Part shown: piece after piece, positions 1 through 10,120 of the stretch
Layout: each line of letters opens with the position of its first letter
Numbering within the stretch: position 1 is the first letter of the stretch
Assembly: GCF_900456775.1 (NCBI RefSeq)
Contig: NZ_UAUL01000008.1
Coordinates: 124,001 to 188,000, forward strand
Direction of reading: 5' to 3'
DNA from: Sarcina ventriculi
Lineage (GTDB): Bacteria; Bacillota; Clostridia; Clostridiales; Clostridiaceae
DNA: 64,000 bases
The notes under the pieces: generated by a model
Told to the model about the DNA's origin: nothing
What the model saw: only the letters and a program-made list of their open reading frames with translations
The model's database searches: none
Position numbers and translations under genes: made by a program

Positions 1-1
1 T

Positions 2-607
2 TTAGAAGATATTATTTTAAAACTAAATAATGATGATAATGTAGATGGAATAATGCTTCTTCTACCTCTTCCAAAGCACATAGATGAAAAAAGAATAACA
101 AATTTAATAAGCTATAAAAAAGATTTAGATTGTTTATCTGATGTAAGCATAGGAAGATTTTATAAAGGAGAAAAATCATTTATTCCATGTACACCGTATA
201 GTGTTATAACGCTTCTTAAAAGATCAAATGTAGAATTATTAGGAAAACATGTGGTTATAATAGGTAGAAGTAATATAGTAGGAAAGCCGTTAATTCAAAT
301 GTTTTTAAATGAAAATTCAACAGTTACAGTATGTCATTCTAAAACTAATAATTTAAAAGAAATAACAAAATGTGCTGACATATTAGTAGTTGCTATAGGA
401 AAACCTAAATTTATAGATGATAGCTATGTAAAAGAAGATGCAATTGTTATAGATGTTGGGACATCTAATGTAGATGGACAAATAACAGGAGATGTAGATT
501 TTGACAAAGTGGTTTCTAAAGCATCTATGATAAGTAAAGTTCCAGGAGGAGTAGGCGCTTTAACTACGGTGTTATTATTTAAAAATCTATGTGAAGGATT
601 GAAATAA
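2..607 (+). CDS. folD: FolD, methylenetetrahydrofolate dehydrogenase/cyclohydrolase (5' end outside window)
   Basis: Bifunctional cytosolic enzyme of one-carbon folate metabolism: it oxidises 5,10-methylene-THF to methenyl-THF and hydrolyses that to 10-formyl-THF. The frame is open from base 2, so the first ATG at 53 is internal and about 80 N-terminal residues, including the catalytic lysine region, are missing. Visible are the substrate loop ending LPLPKHID, the PCTP motif, and the Rossmann segment IIGRSNIVGKP with the following CHSKT. Two active-site positions are unusual: the family's VQLPLP reads LLLPLP (Gln replaced by Leu) and the VDG triplet reads LDC. The stop is 2 bases before xseA, so the genes are probably co-transcribed. 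Family assignment is secure; normal activity is less so. Confidence 0.95.
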   Translation, partial: LEDIILKLNNDDNVDGIMLLLPLPKHIDEKRITNLISYKKDLDCLSDVSIGRFYKGEKSFIPCTPYSVITLLKRSNVELLGKHVVIIGRSNIVGKPLIQMFLNENSTVTVCHSKTNNLKEITKCADILVVAIGKPKFIDDSYVKEDAIVIDVGTSNVDGQITGDVDFDKVVSKASMISKVPGGVGALTTVLLFKNLCEGLK

Positions 608-609
608 CT

Positions 610-1827
610 ATGAAACTAAAAACACTTACTGTTACAGAGGTTAATGAATATTTAAAAAAAACTATAGATAATAATTTTATTTTAAACAATATACTTTTAA
701 AGGGAGAAATTTCTAACTTTAAGCTTCATTCAAAAGGACATATATACTTTTCTTTAAAGGATAAGGAGAGCAAAATTAACTGCATCATGTTTAAAAGTGA
801 TGCAGTTAATTTAAATTTTATTCCTAAAGATGGTATGGATGTAGAGGTAAAGGGAAGAATTTCTATATATATTCAAGATGGAAGTCTAAAGTTATATTGC
901 TCTTCTATGAGGGAGATTGGGTTAGGTGAACTTTTTGAAGAATTTAATGCTCTTAAGAAGGAATTAGAAAGGGAAGGAGTTTTTGATACTTTCTTTAAGA
1001 GAAAGATTCCTAAGCATCCTAAAAGAGTTGGAGTTGTAACATCACCTACAGGGGCTGCAATACGTGATATAATAACAATAATTAAAAGAAGAAGTAAAGG
1101 TATTGATATAGTTCTTTATCCATCATTAGTTCAAGGTGTTGATGCTCCTAAAACAATAATAGAGGGAATAAATTATTTTAATAAAAGAAATTCGGTAGAC
1201 GTAATAATAATAGGAAGAGGTGGAGGCTCGATAGAGGAATTATGGGCTTTTAATGATAGAGACCTTGCCTATGAAATTTTCAATAGTAAAATTCCTATAA
1301 TATCAGCTGTCGGTCATGAAACGGATTTTAGCATATCAGATTATGCAAGTGATTTAAGAGCAGCAACTCCAAGTGCAGCGGCAGAAATAGTTTCAGCAGG
1401 CATTGAGGAACTCAATATAAAATTAGATCATTATAGAAAAATTTTATACAAAAATATTACAGATGATATAAAATATAAAAAAGAGGCTTTAGATAGTTTA
1501 AATAAAATTTTAAAAAGTAATAATCCAGAAAAGTTTTTAAGCAATGAAAAAAGTATATTAGAACAATTAAATCATAGAATTAATACAAAAATTTATTCTT
1601 TGGTTGAAGAAAACAAAGAAAAAGTTAGCAAATTAAATCATATCCTTATGACGTTAAATCCATTAAACGTATTAAGTCGTGGGTATTCAATAATCTTAGA
1701 TGAAGGTAATGATATATTAAATTCAGTCGAAGAGTTAGAGAAAAAAGATAATATAACTATATTTATGAAAGATGGAAACATTAACATGGATATAAAAATA
1801 AAAGATAAGGAGAAGAGAAATGGCTAA
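610..1827 (+). CDS. xseA: Exodeoxyribonuclease VII large subunit
   Basis: Catalytic subunit of exonuclease VII, which degrades single-stranded DNA from both ends and acts in repair and recombination in the cytoplasm. At 405 aa it has normal family length. It opens with the OB-fold domain (about residues 1-100; [21 protein letters not shown]), followed by the nuclease core with [33 protein letters not shown] and the SAVGHETDF segment, then a coiled-coil region and a conserved tail ([12 protein letters not shown]). The ATG at 610 is preceded by GAAGGA about 12 bases upstream. It overlaps the small-subunit gene by 8 bases, the usual arrangement for translational coupling. Confidence 0.97.
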   Translation: MKLKTLTVTEVNEYLKKTIDNNFILNNILLKGEISNFKLHSKGHIYFSLKDKESKINCIMFKSDAVNLNFIPKDGMDVEVKGRISIYIQDGSLKLYCSSMREIGLGELFEEFNALKKELEREGVFDTFFKRKIPKHPKRVGVVTSPTGAAIRDIITIIKRRSKGIDIVLYPSLVQGVDAPKTIIEGINYFNKRNSVDVIIIGRGGGSIEELWAFNDRDLAYEIFNSKIPIISAVGHETDFSISDYASDLRAATPSAAAEIVSAGIEELNIKLDHYRKILYKNITDDIKYKKEALDSLNKILKSNNPEKFLSNEKSILEQLNHRINTKIYSLVEENKEKVSKLNHILMTLNPLNVLSRGYSIILDEGNDILNSVEELEKKDNITIFMKDGNINMDIKIKDKEKRNG

Positions 1828-2050
1828 GATAGAAAATAGTTATGAGTTTATGCTTAATAATTTAAATACTATAGTTGACGATTTAGAAAATGGTAATTTA
1901 ACACTAGAGGAGGCTATAAATAAGTATGAAGAAGGAGTTAAACTTATAAATAAGTTATATAAAAAGTTGAATACTCTTGAAGGAAAGATTAAAATAGTTA
2001 GTAACGATATAGAAAAAGATGCTGGAGATGAAATAAATGGTTATAGATAG
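1820..2050 (+). CDS. xseB: Exodeoxyribonuclease VII small subunit
   Basis: Small partner of XseA; several copies of this short helical protein bind the large subunit's coiled-coil and are needed for a stable nuclease. The 76-aa product has the family core [18 protein letters not shown] followed by [16 protein letters not shown], predicted as a helical hairpin. It starts inside the end of xseA, with AGGAGAAGAG as ribosome site in the xseA coding sequence, and its own end overlaps ispA by 14 bases. The C-terminus is short and acidic. Call is firm from sequence and position. Confidence 0.95.
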   Translation: MAKIENSYEFMLNNLNTIVDDLENGNLTLEEAINKYEEGVKLINKLYKKLNTLEGKIKIVSNDIEKDAGDEINGYR

Positions 2051-2912
2051 TTTGAAAAACTTGGTAGATAATAATCTAAAAAATTATTTCTTAAAAAAAG
2101 AGAAAACATATAATAATATTTTAAATGAAGCTATGTCTTATAGTTTAAATACTGGAGGAAAAAGAGTAAGAGCAATACTTTGCTTATTATCTTATAGCAT
2201 ATATAAAAAAGACTATGAAAAGATTTTAAATATAGCATTAGGCATTGAAATGATTCATACATATTCTTTAATTCATGATGATTTACCTTGTATGGATAAT
2301 GATGATTTAAGAAGAGGGAAGCCTACAAATCATAAAGTTTATGGAGATGCTATTGCAACCCTAGCTGGAGATGCTCTTTTAAACGAAGCAATGAATATAT
2401 TTTTTGATTTTAGTTTAAAAAATGGAGAAAATTCTTTAAGGGCATGTAGCATTATATCAAAAGCATCTGGAGCGGATGGTATGATTGGTGGACAAGTAGT
2501 AGATATAATAAATGAAGGAAATAAAGATATATCTATAGATGAATTAAATTATATGCATACTAAAAAAACTGGAGAGCTAATAAGGGCAGCAGTGGTATCT
2601 GGAGCAATACTTGCAGGAGCTAATGAAGATGATATAAAAATTTTAAGTGATTATGGATATAAGCTTGGTTTAGCGTTTCAAATAAAAGATGATATTTTAG
2701 ATGTTACAAGTAGCACTGAAGTATTGGGCAAAAATGCTAAAAGTGATATAGAAAATGATAAGACAAATTACATATCTCTATTTGGAATAGAGAAATGTAT
2801 AAATCTTTGTGAAAGTCTTACAAATGAATGTTTAAGTCTTTTAGAGAGCATAAATGGAGATACAAAGGCATTAAGTGAATTAACTAATTTGTTAGTTAAA
2901 AGAAAATATTAA
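2037..2912 (+). CDS. ispA: Polyprenyl (farnesyl) diphosphate synthase
   Basis: Head-to-tail prenyltransferase joining isopentenyl diphosphate to dimethylallyl/geranyl diphosphate, giving farnesyl diphosphate for undecaprenyl and quinone-type lipids. Both Mg-binding aspartate-rich motifs are visible: the first around residues 81-90 ([11 protein letters not shown]) and the second at 218-222 (KDDILD), plus the GGKRVR motif near residue 40 and GGQVVDI in the middle. Length of 291 aa fits the family. The ATG at 2037 lies inside the end of xseB with GGAG about 10 bases upstream, and dxs follows 20 bases later, so precursor synthesis and chain elongation are in one operon. Exact product chain length cannot be told from sequence alone. 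Confidence 0.93.
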   Translation: MVIDSLKNLVDNNLKNYFLKKEKTYNNILNEAMSYSLNTGGKRVRAILCLLSYSIYKKDYEKILNIALGIEMIHTYSLIHDDLPCMDNDDLRRGKPTNHKVYGDAIATLAGDALLNEAMNIFFDFSLKNGENSLRACSIISKASGADGMIGGQVVDIINEGNKDISIDELNYMHTKKTGELIRAAVVSGAILAGANEDDIKILSDYGYKLGLAFQIKDDILDVTSSTEVLGKNAKSDIENDKTNYISLFGIEKCINLCESLTNECLSLLESINGDTKALSELTNLLVKRKY

Positions 2913-2932
2913 TTTAAAAAGGATTTGATATA

Positions 2933-4795
2933 ATGGGAAATATTTTAGAGGGGATAACAAATCCTGAGAAGATACAAAAGCTTAATAACAATAAAATTGA
3001 AAAATTAGCTAAAGAGATTAGAGAATTCTTAATAGATAATGTATCTAAATCAGGGGGACATTTAGCATCAAATTTAGGTGTGGTAGAATTAACATTAGCC
3101 TTATTTAAAAATTTTAATTTCGAAGAGGATAGAATAATATGGGATGTTGGGCATCAAAGCTACGTATATAAAATGCTAACAGGAAGAAGACATAAATTTA
3201 GTGCATTGAGGCAATTCAATGGTCTTAGTGGATTTCCTAAAAGAGAAGAGAGTAAATATGATTATTTTGATACAGGTCATAGTAGCACTTCATTGTCTGC
3301 AGCATCAGGTATGGCAAGAGCAAGAGATATTTTAGATAAGGATTATAATGTAGTTGCAGTTATTGGAGATGGAGCATTAACTGGTGGAATGGCTATAGAG
3401 GCATTAAACGATATTGGATATAATAAAAGTAAAATAATTATAATACTAAATGATAACCAAATGTCTATTTCAAAAAATGTTGGGGGAATGTCTGCATATC
3501 TTAGCAATGCAAGATTAAATCCTAAATATAATAAAATAAAATTTGAAATAAATTCAACATTAAATACAACAGATGTTGGAAAAAATATAGCTTCGTCTAT
3601 AAATAAAATAAAAGGTAGTATAAAAAGATTAGTTGTTCCTAGTATGCTTTTTGAGGATATGGGAATAAAATATTTAGGTCCAATAGATGGACATAATGTA
3701 AAAGAGTTAAGTAAAGTAATAGCAAAGGCAAAAGCAGCAGAAGGACCAATAATGATACATGTAGTTACTAAAAAGGGTAAAGGATGTGCTTATGCTGAAA
3801 AAAATCCTAATAAATATCATGGAATAGGTCCTTTTAATCATGATAATGGAGAAGTTAAGGTGGCATCTGGTAGAACTTATTCTAAGGTATTTGGAGAAAC
3901 ATTAATTTCTTTAGCAAAAGAAGATAGAGAAATCGTTGCAATAACAGCAGCTATGCCAGATGGAACAGGATTAAAGGAGTTTTCAAAAGAATTCCCTAAA
4001 AGGTTTTTTGATGTTGGAATAGCTGAAGAACATGGAATGACATTAGCAGCTGGTATGGCTGTTGAGGGATTGAAACCTTTTTTTGCTTTGTATTCAACAT
4101 TTTTACAAAGATCTTATGATCAAGTTATTCATGATGTTTGCATACAAAATTTACCTGTTAAAATATGCATAGATAGAGCTGGGATTGTTGGTGAGGATGG
4201 AGAAACTCATCAAGGAATATTTGATATATCTTTTTTAAATACTATACCTAATATGACTATTATAGCTCCTAAGTGTATGGAAGAACTTCCTCTTATAATG
4301 AAGTGGTCACTGACGTATAATAGACCTCTTGCTATAAGATATCCAAGGGGTGGTGATATTAAAGAAGTAATTTTAGAACCATTAAAAACTATAGAGTATG
4401 GTAAATGGGAAAAAATGAGAGAAGGAAATAAAGTAGCTGTGATTGCAACTGGGAAAATGGTTCAACATGCTGCAATTGCTTGTGAAAAAATAAAAAAAGA
4501 ACTTAATTTAGATATAGAACTTATAAATGCAACGTTTATAAAGCCTGTAGATAAAGATGTTATAAAAAAATTAGCTGAGGATAAAGAAGGTATCATAACA
4601 ATAGAAGATAATACAATTATAGGAGGATTAGGTTCTATTATTTCTCAAGAACTTAATAATTTTAATTATAAAGGTAAAGTAATAAATCTTGGATATAAAG
4701 ATAAATTTATTCCTCATGGAAAAGTAGATATTTTATATAAGCTAAACAAATTAGATTCAAATGGAATAAAGGAAAGTATAGTTAGTTTGTTATAA
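2933..4795 (+). CDS. dxs: 1-deoxy-D-xylulose-5-phosphate synthase
   Basis: Thiamine-diphosphate enzyme that condenses pyruvate and glyceraldehyde-3-phosphate, the first step of the MEP isoprenoid pathway. The 620-aa protein shows the ThDP-binding GDGALTGG with a following NDNQMSIS, the conserved [12 protein letters not shown] near the N-terminus, the pyrimidine-domain VGIAEEHG with the glutamate that activates ThDP, and RYPRGG in the C-terminal part. The start has AAAAAGGAT a few bases upstream. It sits between ispA and the tlyA homologue as in many clostridia and bacilli. No anomaly seen. Confidence 0.97.
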   Translation: MGNILEGITNPEKIQKLNNNKIEKLAKEIREFLIDNVSKSGGHLASNLGVVELTLALFKNFNFEEDRIIWDVGHQSYVYKMLTGRRHKFSALRQFNGLSGFPKREESKYDYFDTGHSSTSLSAASGMARARDILDKDYNVVAVIGDGALTGGMAIEALNDIGYNKSKIIIILNDNQMSISKNVGGMSAYLSNARLNPKYNKIKFEINSTLNTTDVGKNIASSINKIKGSIKRLVVPSMLFEDMGIKYLGPIDGHNVKELSKVIAKAKAAEGPIMIHVVTKKGKGCAYAEKNPNKYHGIGPFNHDNGEVKVASGRTYSKVFGETLISLAKEDREIVAITAAMPDGTGLKEFSKEFPKRFFDVGIAEEHGMTLAAGMAVEGLKPFFALYSTFLQRSYDQVIHDVCIQNLPVKICIDRAGIVGEDGETHQGIFDISFLNTIPNMTIIAPKCMEELPLIMKWSLTYNRPLAIRYPRGGDIKEVILEPLKTIEYGKWEKMREGNKVAVIATGKMVQHAAIACEKIKKELNLDIELINATFIKPVDKDVIKKLAEDKEGIITIEDNTIIGGLGSIISQELNNFNYKGKVINLGYKDKFIPHGKVDILYKLNKLDSNGIKESIVSLL

Positions 4796-4804
4796 GGAGG
4801 ACAT

Positions 4805-5611
4805 ATGTCAGATAAAAAAGAGAGATTAGATATATTATTAGTGGAACTTGGAATTGTGGAGTCAAGGGAAAGGGCTAAAACTTATATAATGGCTGGAAAG
4901 GTATTTGTGGATGGTCAAAGAGTTGATAAAGCTGGAGAAAAGATAGCAAGAACAGCTAATATAGATTTTAGAGGAGAAAAAATACCTTATGTTAGTAGGG
5001 GAGGATTAAAGCTTGAAAAGGCAATAAAATCATTCTCTATAGACTTAAATAATAAAATATGTATGGATATAGGTGCATCAACTGGAGGATTTACTGATTG
5101 TATGCTTCAAAATGGAGCTAAAAAGGTTTTTTCCATAGATGTTGGATATGGTCAATTTGCTTGGAAGCTTAGAGTTGATCCAAGAGTTGTGTGTATGGAA
5201 AGAACAAATATAAGATATGTAACATTAGATGATACAAAAGAGTTATGTAATTTTGCATCAATAGATGTATCATTTATATCATTAACTAAAGTTATACCAG
5301 CTGCAATAAATCTTTTAGATGAACATGGGGAGATAATGGCACTTATAAAACCTCAATTTGAAGCTGGAAAGGATAAGGTTGGTAAAAAGGGTGTAGTTCG
5401 TGAAGCATCTACTCATAAAGAAGTCATTGAAAAAGTCGTAAATTTTGCAAAAGAAAATAAATTAGATATTTTAGGATTAGACTACTCCCCTATAAAAGGC
5501 CCTGAAGGGAATATAGAATATCTTATATATTTAAAGAAAACAAATAAGGAAATAAACTTCGATGCAACTAAAATAGATGATGTTGTAAATGCATCGCATA
5601 ATTTACTATAG
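4805..5611 (+). CDS. tlyA: TlyA-family rRNA 2'-O-methyltransferase (S4 domain)
   Basis: Predicted S-adenosylmethionine-dependent rRNA methyltransferase; mycobacterial TlyA methylates 16S and 23S rRNA cytidines, and the old name hemolysin A is misleading. The 268-aa protein begins with an S4 RNA-binding domain (about residues 5-65; LDILLVELGIVESRERAKT) and continues with a Rossmann methyltransferase domain containing MDIGASTGGFTDCML and SIDVGYGQ, then the catalytic-region IKPQFEAGKDKVGKKGVVR. It has a strong ribosome site (AAGGAGGA) and lies between dxs and nadK, the classic Bacillus yqxC position. Exact target nucleotide is not known here. Confidence 0.9.
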   Translation: MSDKKERLDILLVELGIVESRERAKTYIMAGKVFVDGQRVDKAGEKIARTANIDFRGEKIPYVSRGGLKLEKAIKSFSIDLNNKICMDIGASTGGFTDCMLQNGAKKVFSIDVGYGQFAWKLRVDPRVVCMERTNIRYVTLDDTKELCNFASIDVSFISLTKVIPAAINLLDEHGEIMALIKPQFEAGKDKVGKKGVVREASTHKEVIEKVVNFAKENKLDILGLDYSPIKGPEGNIEYLIYLKKTNKEINFDATKIDDVVNASHNLL

Positions 5612-5622
5612 GATAATAAATT

Positions 5623-6471
5623 ATGAATAATATAGGAATAATTATAAATAGAATAAAGGATGAAAATGGTATAATATTAAATCATGTAGAAACTTTAGTA
5701 GAAAAAATATTAAATCCTAAAAATATTACTATTATAGACCATTTTTTAGATGAGGCCAAACAAAAATATAAGAGTATTGATTTACTTATAGTTTTAGGAG
5801 GGGATGGAACTCTCTTAGGAGTTGCAAGACGATTTTCTAAATTTATTGATGCACCTATTTTAGGTGTGAATATAGGAAATTTAGGTTTTTTATCTAGTAT
5901 AGAGATTAACGAATTAGAAATAGCTTTAAAAGCGATAAAAAATAAAGAATATAAAGTAGAAAATAGAATGATGTTAGAGTGCTTTATAGATGGCTTAGAA
6001 GAAAAAGGGTTTAGATTTTTAAATGATGTGGTGCTAGCAAGAGGAACATTGTCTAGAATAGCAGAATATAGAGTTTATATAAATAATGATTTCTATACTT
6101 CATTTAAAGGAGATGGAATAATAGTTTCAACTCCTGTTGGATCTACTGCATATTCATTATCAGCAGGAGGCCCATTAATAACTCCAGATTTAGAAATAAT
6201 AGCAATAGTTCCTATATGTGCCCACACGCCAAGCACTAAACCTATAATAATAAGTGGAAGTAGTAATATATCTATAATTCCTTATTTTGATGATGAGGAA
6301 ATATTTATAACGATAGATGGACAAAAGTCATTTAAATTAGTTAAGGATAATATTGTAAATATAAAAAAGTGTAGTGATAGTTTTAAAGTAATAGTTTTTC
6401 AAAAAAATAATTATTTTAATATGTTAAGAAAAAAGATATTTAGAACAGCAAAAGAGAGAGAGGGAGAATAG
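5623..6471 (+). CDS. nadK: NAD kinase
   Basis: Phosphorylates NAD to NADP using ATP or polyphosphate. The family signature GGDGT is at residues 59-63, with the catalytic Asp at 61; [12 protein letters not shown] follows, and the NAD-binding loop reads [20 protein letters not shown]. The 282-aa length is normal. The ribosome site GGATAA is weak, but the gene follows tlyA by only 11 bases, so coupled or read-through expression is likely. Neighbours nadK-argR-recN match the conserved order in Bacillus and clostridia. Confidence 0.96.
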   Translation: MNNIGIIINRIKDENGIILNHVETLVEKILNPKNITIIDHFLDEAKQKYKSIDLLIVLGGDGTLLGVARRFSKFIDAPILGVNIGNLGFLSSIEINELEIALKAIKNKEYKVENRMMLECFIDGLEEKGFRFLNDVVLARGTLSRIAEYRVYINNDFYTSFKGDGIIVSTPVGSTAYSLSAGGPLITPDLEIIAIVPICAHTPSTKPIIISGSSNISIIPYFDDEEIFITIDGQKSFKLVKDNIVNIKKCSDSFKVIVFQKNNYFNMLRKKIFRTAKEREGE

Positions 6472-6476
6472 ATTTT

Positions 6477-6929
6477 ATGAAGTCCAAAAGGCATTCTAAA
6501 ATAATAGAGATAATAAATTCAAAAGCTATAGAAACTCAAGAGGAATTAGCAGAAGAATTAAAAAGCGCTGGATTTGAGGTAACTCAGGCTACAGTATCTA
6601 GAGATATAAAAACTTTAAGGCTTATAAAAATTCAAGGGTCAGATGGAAAGTATAGATATTCAATAATTAACCAAAACAAAAATGATATGTTAGAAAAGTT
6701 AAGTAGTATATTAATAAATACTGTTATTAGTGTTGAAAATATTGATAAGATAGTAGTTGTAAAGACAATATCAGGTTCAGCTTCAGCAGCTGCAGAAGCT
6801 ATAGATAGATTAGAACTTGGTGAAATAGCAGGAACAATAGCAGGAGATAATACAATATTTATTCTTGTTAGAACTTTGGAAAAAGCACAAGAATTAGTTG
6901 AGAGAATATCTAAAATGTTAAATAATTAA
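6477..6929 (+). CDS. argR: Arginine repressor ArgR
   Basis: Arginine-responsive hexameric DNA-binding regulator of arginine biosynthesis and catabolism genes. The 150-aa protein has the N-terminal winged-helix domain with [20 protein letters not shown] and [12 protein letters not shown], and the C-terminal oligomerisation and arginine-binding domain with [13 protein letters not shown] and [12 protein letters not shown]. The ribosome site GGGAGAA lies at the end of nadK. Its targets are not in this window; its place before recN is the conserved clostridial/bacillar arrangement (ahrC in Bacillus). Confidence 0.95.
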   Translation: MKSKRHSKIIEIINSKAIETQEELAEELKSAGFEVTQATVSRDIKTLRLIKIQGSDGKYRYSIINQNKNDMLEKLSSILINTVISVENIDKIVVVKTISGSASAAAEAIDRLELGEIAGTIAGDNTIFILVRTLEKAQELVERISKMLNN

Positions 6930-6951
6930 GTTTTGTTATAGGGGGAAAAAT

Positions 6952-8655
6952 ATGCTTCTACAGTTATCTATTAAAAATTTTGCTTTAATAGAGGAAATTA
7001 CTTTAGATTTAGATGAAGGTTTTACTATTTTAGCAGGAGAAACTGGAGCGGGAAAATCTATTTTAATAGACGCTATTAATTATGTTTTAGGAAGTAAATT
7101 TAATAAAGATTTAATAAGAACTGGTGAAGAAAAAACTTTTGTTGAGGCAATATGTTCTATTGAAGATAATAAGAGTCTTAAAGAGATTTTAGATTTTTAT
7201 GATATAGAATATGATGATATTTTAATAATATCTAGAGAAAGTTTTAAAAATGGCAAGAGTGTTATAAGGGTTAATGGAAAAGCCATTATATTATCTAATC
7301 TTAGAAAAATAAGTGAAAAACTTATAGATATACATGGACAACACAGTAATCAAAATCTTTTAAATAAAGATAGGCACATAGAATATTTAGATTCTTTTGG
7401 AAAAATAAATTTAGAAAATGATTTTATAAAATATAAAGAAAGTTTTGTAGAATTTAAAGATATAAAAGATAAAATATTAAGCCTTAATAAAAATGAAAGT
7501 GATGAAAAGTTAGTTGATTATATAAAATACCAAATAGAAGAAATAGATAATGCTAGTTTAAGTGCAGGAGAAGAAGAAAAGTTAATAGATAGATATAATA
7601 TTTTATCTAATCATGAAAAAATAAGAAATTCTTTAGCTAGGAGTTACTCTTATTTGGATTCTTCAACTGGTGAATATTCTGTTTTAGATAGTCTAGATTT
7701 TGTAGTTAGAGAAATAAGTGCTATTGAAAAACATTCAGAAAAGGCTAAATTAATAAAGGAGAGAGTAAATAATACTTATTATGAACTTCAAGATTTAACA
7801 AAGGATATAAAGAGTTTACTAGATGAGTCTTACTATGATGAAAATGAATTAGATGAGATAAATAGTAGAATATATAAAATAGGTCTTTTGAAGAAAAAAT
7901 ATGGCTCTTCCATAGAAGAAATATTAAAATATAGAGAAAATTTGGATAAGCAGTATCAAGAGATTATAAATAGTGAAGAAGTAATTAAAGAACTAAAAAA
8001 TAAGCTTATAGTTATTGAAAAAAGACTAGATAAATATTCTAAGAACATACATGAGAAAAGAGTCATTTTAGGTAAAGTAATAGAAGAAAAAATAGAAAAA
8101 GAATTAAAATATGTGGGGCTTGGAAAGTGTACGTTTAAAATATCTATTGAATATGATGATAGCTTTAATTTAAAAGGAAAAGATAAAGTTCAGTTTATGA
8201 TTTCTACAAATTTAGGAGAACCAATAAAACCTATGGAGAAAATAGTCTCTGGTGGTGAATTATCTAGAATAATGTTGTCGTTAAAAAGTGTATTTATAGA
8301 TAAAGATAATACACCAACTATAATCTTTGATGAAATAGACACAGGAATTAGTGGAAGGATAGCACAATGTGTAGCTGAAAAGATGTATGAAATATCAAAT
8401 AAACATCAAGTGCTTTGCATAACTCATTTACCTCAAATTGCTAGTATGTCAGATAATCATTATATGGTCAAAAAATATATAGAAAATGAAAAAACTTTTA
8501 CTAAAATAGAAAAAATAAATGAAGAGAAAAAGATAGAAGAAATAGCAATAATGTTAGGAGGGGTAAAACTTACAGAAAATACTTTAACAAATGCTAGAGA
8601 AATTATAGAGCTTGCTAATAAAAAAAAGAATATTATTATGAAAAATAATACATAA
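6952..8655 (+). CDS. recN: DNA repair protein RecN
   Basis: SMC-like ATPase recruited early to DNA double-strand breaks, helping to hold ends and promote RecA-dependent repair. The 567-aa protein has a Walker A near residue 30 (AGETGAGKS), IDIHGQHSNQ, a long central coiled-coil (about residues 150-390), the ABC signature VSGGELSRIMLSLK, and Walker B TIIFDEIDTGISG. A strong GGGGG ribosome site precedes the ATG. It is the last gene of the folD-recN run, followed by an intrinsic terminator. Confidence 0.96.
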   Translation: MLLQLSIKNFALIEEITLDLDEGFTILAGETGAGKSILIDAINYVLGSKFNKDLIRTGEEKTFVEAICSIEDNKSLKEILDFYDIEYDDILIISRESFKNGKSVIRVNGKAIILSNLRKISEKLIDIHGQHSNQNLLNKDRHIEYLDSFGKINLENDFIKYKESFVEFKDIKDKILSLNKNESDEKLVDYIKYQIEEIDNASLSAGEEEKLIDRYNILSNHEKIRNSLARSYSYLDSSTGEYSVLDSLDFVVREISAIEKHSEKAKLIKERVNNTYYELQDLTKDIKSLLDESYYDENELDEINSRIYKIGLLKKKYGSSIEEILKYRENLDKQYQEIINSEEVIKELKNKLIVIEKRLDKYSKNIHEKRVILGKVIEEKIEKELKYVGLGKCTFKISIEYDDSFNLKGKDKVQFMISTNLGEPIKPMEKIVSGGELSRIMLSLKSVFIDKDNTPTIIFDEIDTGISGRIAQCVAEKMYEISNKHQVLCITHLPQIASMSDNHYMVKKYIENEKTFTKIEKINEEKKIEEIAIMLGGVKLTENTLTNAREIIELANKKKNIIMKNNT

Positions 8656-8678
8656 TATATATTAAATCTATACAAAAT

Positions 8679-8702
8679 AGAACTGGTAGCAGTTCTTTTT
8701 TT
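8679..8702 (+). terminator. Rho-independent terminator after recN
   Basis: Perfect 7-bp stem AGAACTG / CAGTTCT with a GTAG loop, followed by a run of T. It closes the folD-recN transcription unit. Confidence 0.85.
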
Positions 8703-8792
8703 ATTTTCAATAATTAAATTACAAAAAGTTCAATTTAAAATATATTTATATATTTTTTAAATAAATTTACCTTTAGTAGAAATCTTATTATA

Positions 8793-8821
8793 GAATAAGT
8801 TAAAAAATAGTGGGGAAAGTT
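8793..8821 (+). promoter_or_regulatory. Candidate sigma-F/G-type promoter of spoIVB
   Basis: GAATA (8793-8797), a 14-base spacer, then GGGGAAAGTT (8812-8821), which fits the GGnnAnAnTw form of forespore -10 elements. Bacillus spoIVB is forespore-expressed, which is the main reason to report it. The -35 is imperfect and the spacer one base short, so this is tentative. Confidence 0.35.
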
Positions 8822-8844
8822 AATGTCAGAAAGGGAGGGTGTAA

Positions 8845-9966
8845 ATGAAAAATGAGTTTAGTAAAAAAAGATTAAAAATAGTATCTTTAGTTATTATTAC
8901 TTTAATTTTAGTTTTATCATCCTTTTGTACATTACAAACAGAAATTTCTAACTTATTTTATAGTAATGTCAATAAGGAAGTTGGGCTTAAAATTTCTCAA
9001 AGTAATGAATCTAATAATGTAATAGAGCTTTATGCGGGAGGAACACCAGTGGGGGTTAAAATATCTACAAATGGTGTTTTAGTGGTTGGATATTCTGATA
9101 TAGCAGATAATAATAAAAATGTTGAAAGCCCAGGAAAAGAATCGGGTATACAGCTTGGAGATATTCTTTTAGAAGTTGACTCTCAAAAGATAGAGAATTC
9201 TAAGGATTTATCTAAAAAAATAAATAGTCTTAAAAAGGATAAAATTGAGATTCTAATTAATAGAAATGGAACTGAAATAAAAAAAGTAGTTAACTTATTT
9301 AAATCAGAAAATAATATATATAAATTAGGATTATGGGTTAGGGATTCTACAGCAGGAGTTGGAACTTTAACATTTTATCATAAAGATACTAATACATATG
9401 GTGCATTAGGTCATCCAATAACAGATAATGAAACAGAAAAAATATTAAGCGTAAAAAACGGAGAACTTATAGAATCATCCATAATAAGTGTAAAAAAAGG
9501 GCAACGAGGAACTCCTGGAGAATTAAAAGGAGTTTTTGTAAATACAGATAGCCCATTTGGAAATGTTATAGCTAATACTCAATGTGGAATATTTGGGAAT
9601 ATTATAGATAATAATAGTATAATTAATTCAAATAATTTATATAAGATTGGTTATAAAGATGAGGTAAAATTAGGAAAAGCTCAAATAATAAGCACAATTG
9701 ATGAAAATGGTCCTAAATTTTATGATATAGAAATAGTAAAGATAATAAATCAAACCTCATCCTCTTCTAAGAGTATGGTGATTAAGGTGACAGATCAAAA
9801 TCTTTTAGAAAAGACAGGTGGTATAGTTCAAGGAATGAGTGGAAGCCCTATTATACAAAATAACAAAATTATAGGTGCTATAACTCATGTTTTAGTAAAT
9901 AAACCCGATACTGGATATGGTATATATATAGAATGGATGTTACAAGATGCTAATATAATAAAATAA
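8845..9966 (+). CDS. spoIVB: SpoIVB serine peptidase (sporulation signalling)
   Basis: Forespore-secreted S55-family serine protease that, in Bacillus, triggers processing of pro-SigK in the mother cell through SpoIVFA/BofA. The 373-aa protein has an N-terminal membrane anchor (about residues 10-30), a PDZ domain (about 70-150; SGIQLGDILLEVD), and the SpoIVB peptidase domain with the catalytic His in YGALGHPI (His190) and the serine motif GMSGSPI near residue 332. It is immediately upstream of spo0A, as in Bacillus and clostridia. A GGGAGGGTG ribosome site supports the ATG at 8845. It is notable that sigK, encoded in the same window, appears to keep a pro-sequence. Confidence 0.95.
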   Translation: MKNEFSKKRLKIVSLVIITLILVLSSFCTLQTEISNLFYSNVNKEVGLKISQSNESNNVIELYAGGTPVGVKISTNGVLVVGYSDIADNNKNVESPGKESGIQLGDILLEVDSQKIENSKDLSKKINSLKKDKIEILINRNGTEIKKVVNLFKSENNIYKLGLWVRDSTAGVGTLTFYHKDTNTYGALGHPITDNETEKILSVKNGELIESSIISVKKGQRGTPGELKGVFVNTDSPFGNVIANTQCGIFGNIIDNNSIINSNNLYKIGYKDEVKLGKAQIISTIDENGPKFYDIEIVKIINQTSSSSKSMVIKVTDQNLLEKTGGIVQGMSGSPIIQNNKIIGAITHVLVNKPDTGYGIYIEWMLQDANIIK

Positions 9967-9997
9967 GTGTGAATAAGAAAATTTTATGTTATAATAA

Positions 9998-10032
9998 GTA
10001 TTAAGAGATTATAAATTTCTTAATACTTTTTT
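9998..10032 (+). terminator. Terminator between spoIVB and spo0A
   Basis: Perfect 9-bp stem GTATTAAGA / TCTTAATAC (9998-10006 and 10018-10026) followed directly by TTTTTT. It separates spoIVB from the independently promoted spo0A. Confidence 0.8.
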
Positions 10033-10050
10033 ATGAAATTTATAAAATAA

Positions 10051-10079
10051 GAAGGAATCTTAATTGTTTTGTCGAATAA
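10051..10079 (+). promoter_or_regulatory. Sigma-H promoter of spo0A with overlapping 0A box
   Basis: GAAGGAATC (10051-10059), 11-base spacer, GTCGAATAA (10071-10079): this fits the sigma-H consensus RnAGGAwww / RnnGAATww at all but one position. The -10 overlaps a perfect Spo0A box TGTCGAA at 10070-10076, so Spo0A-phosphate should act on its own promoter. Bacillus spo0A likewise has a sigma-H promoter with 0A boxes nearby. Direct effect (activation or repression) is inference. Confidence 0.75.
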
Positions 10080-10120
10080 ATAATTAATGGAAATATATGG
10101 TAAAATAAGGAGAGAATTTT

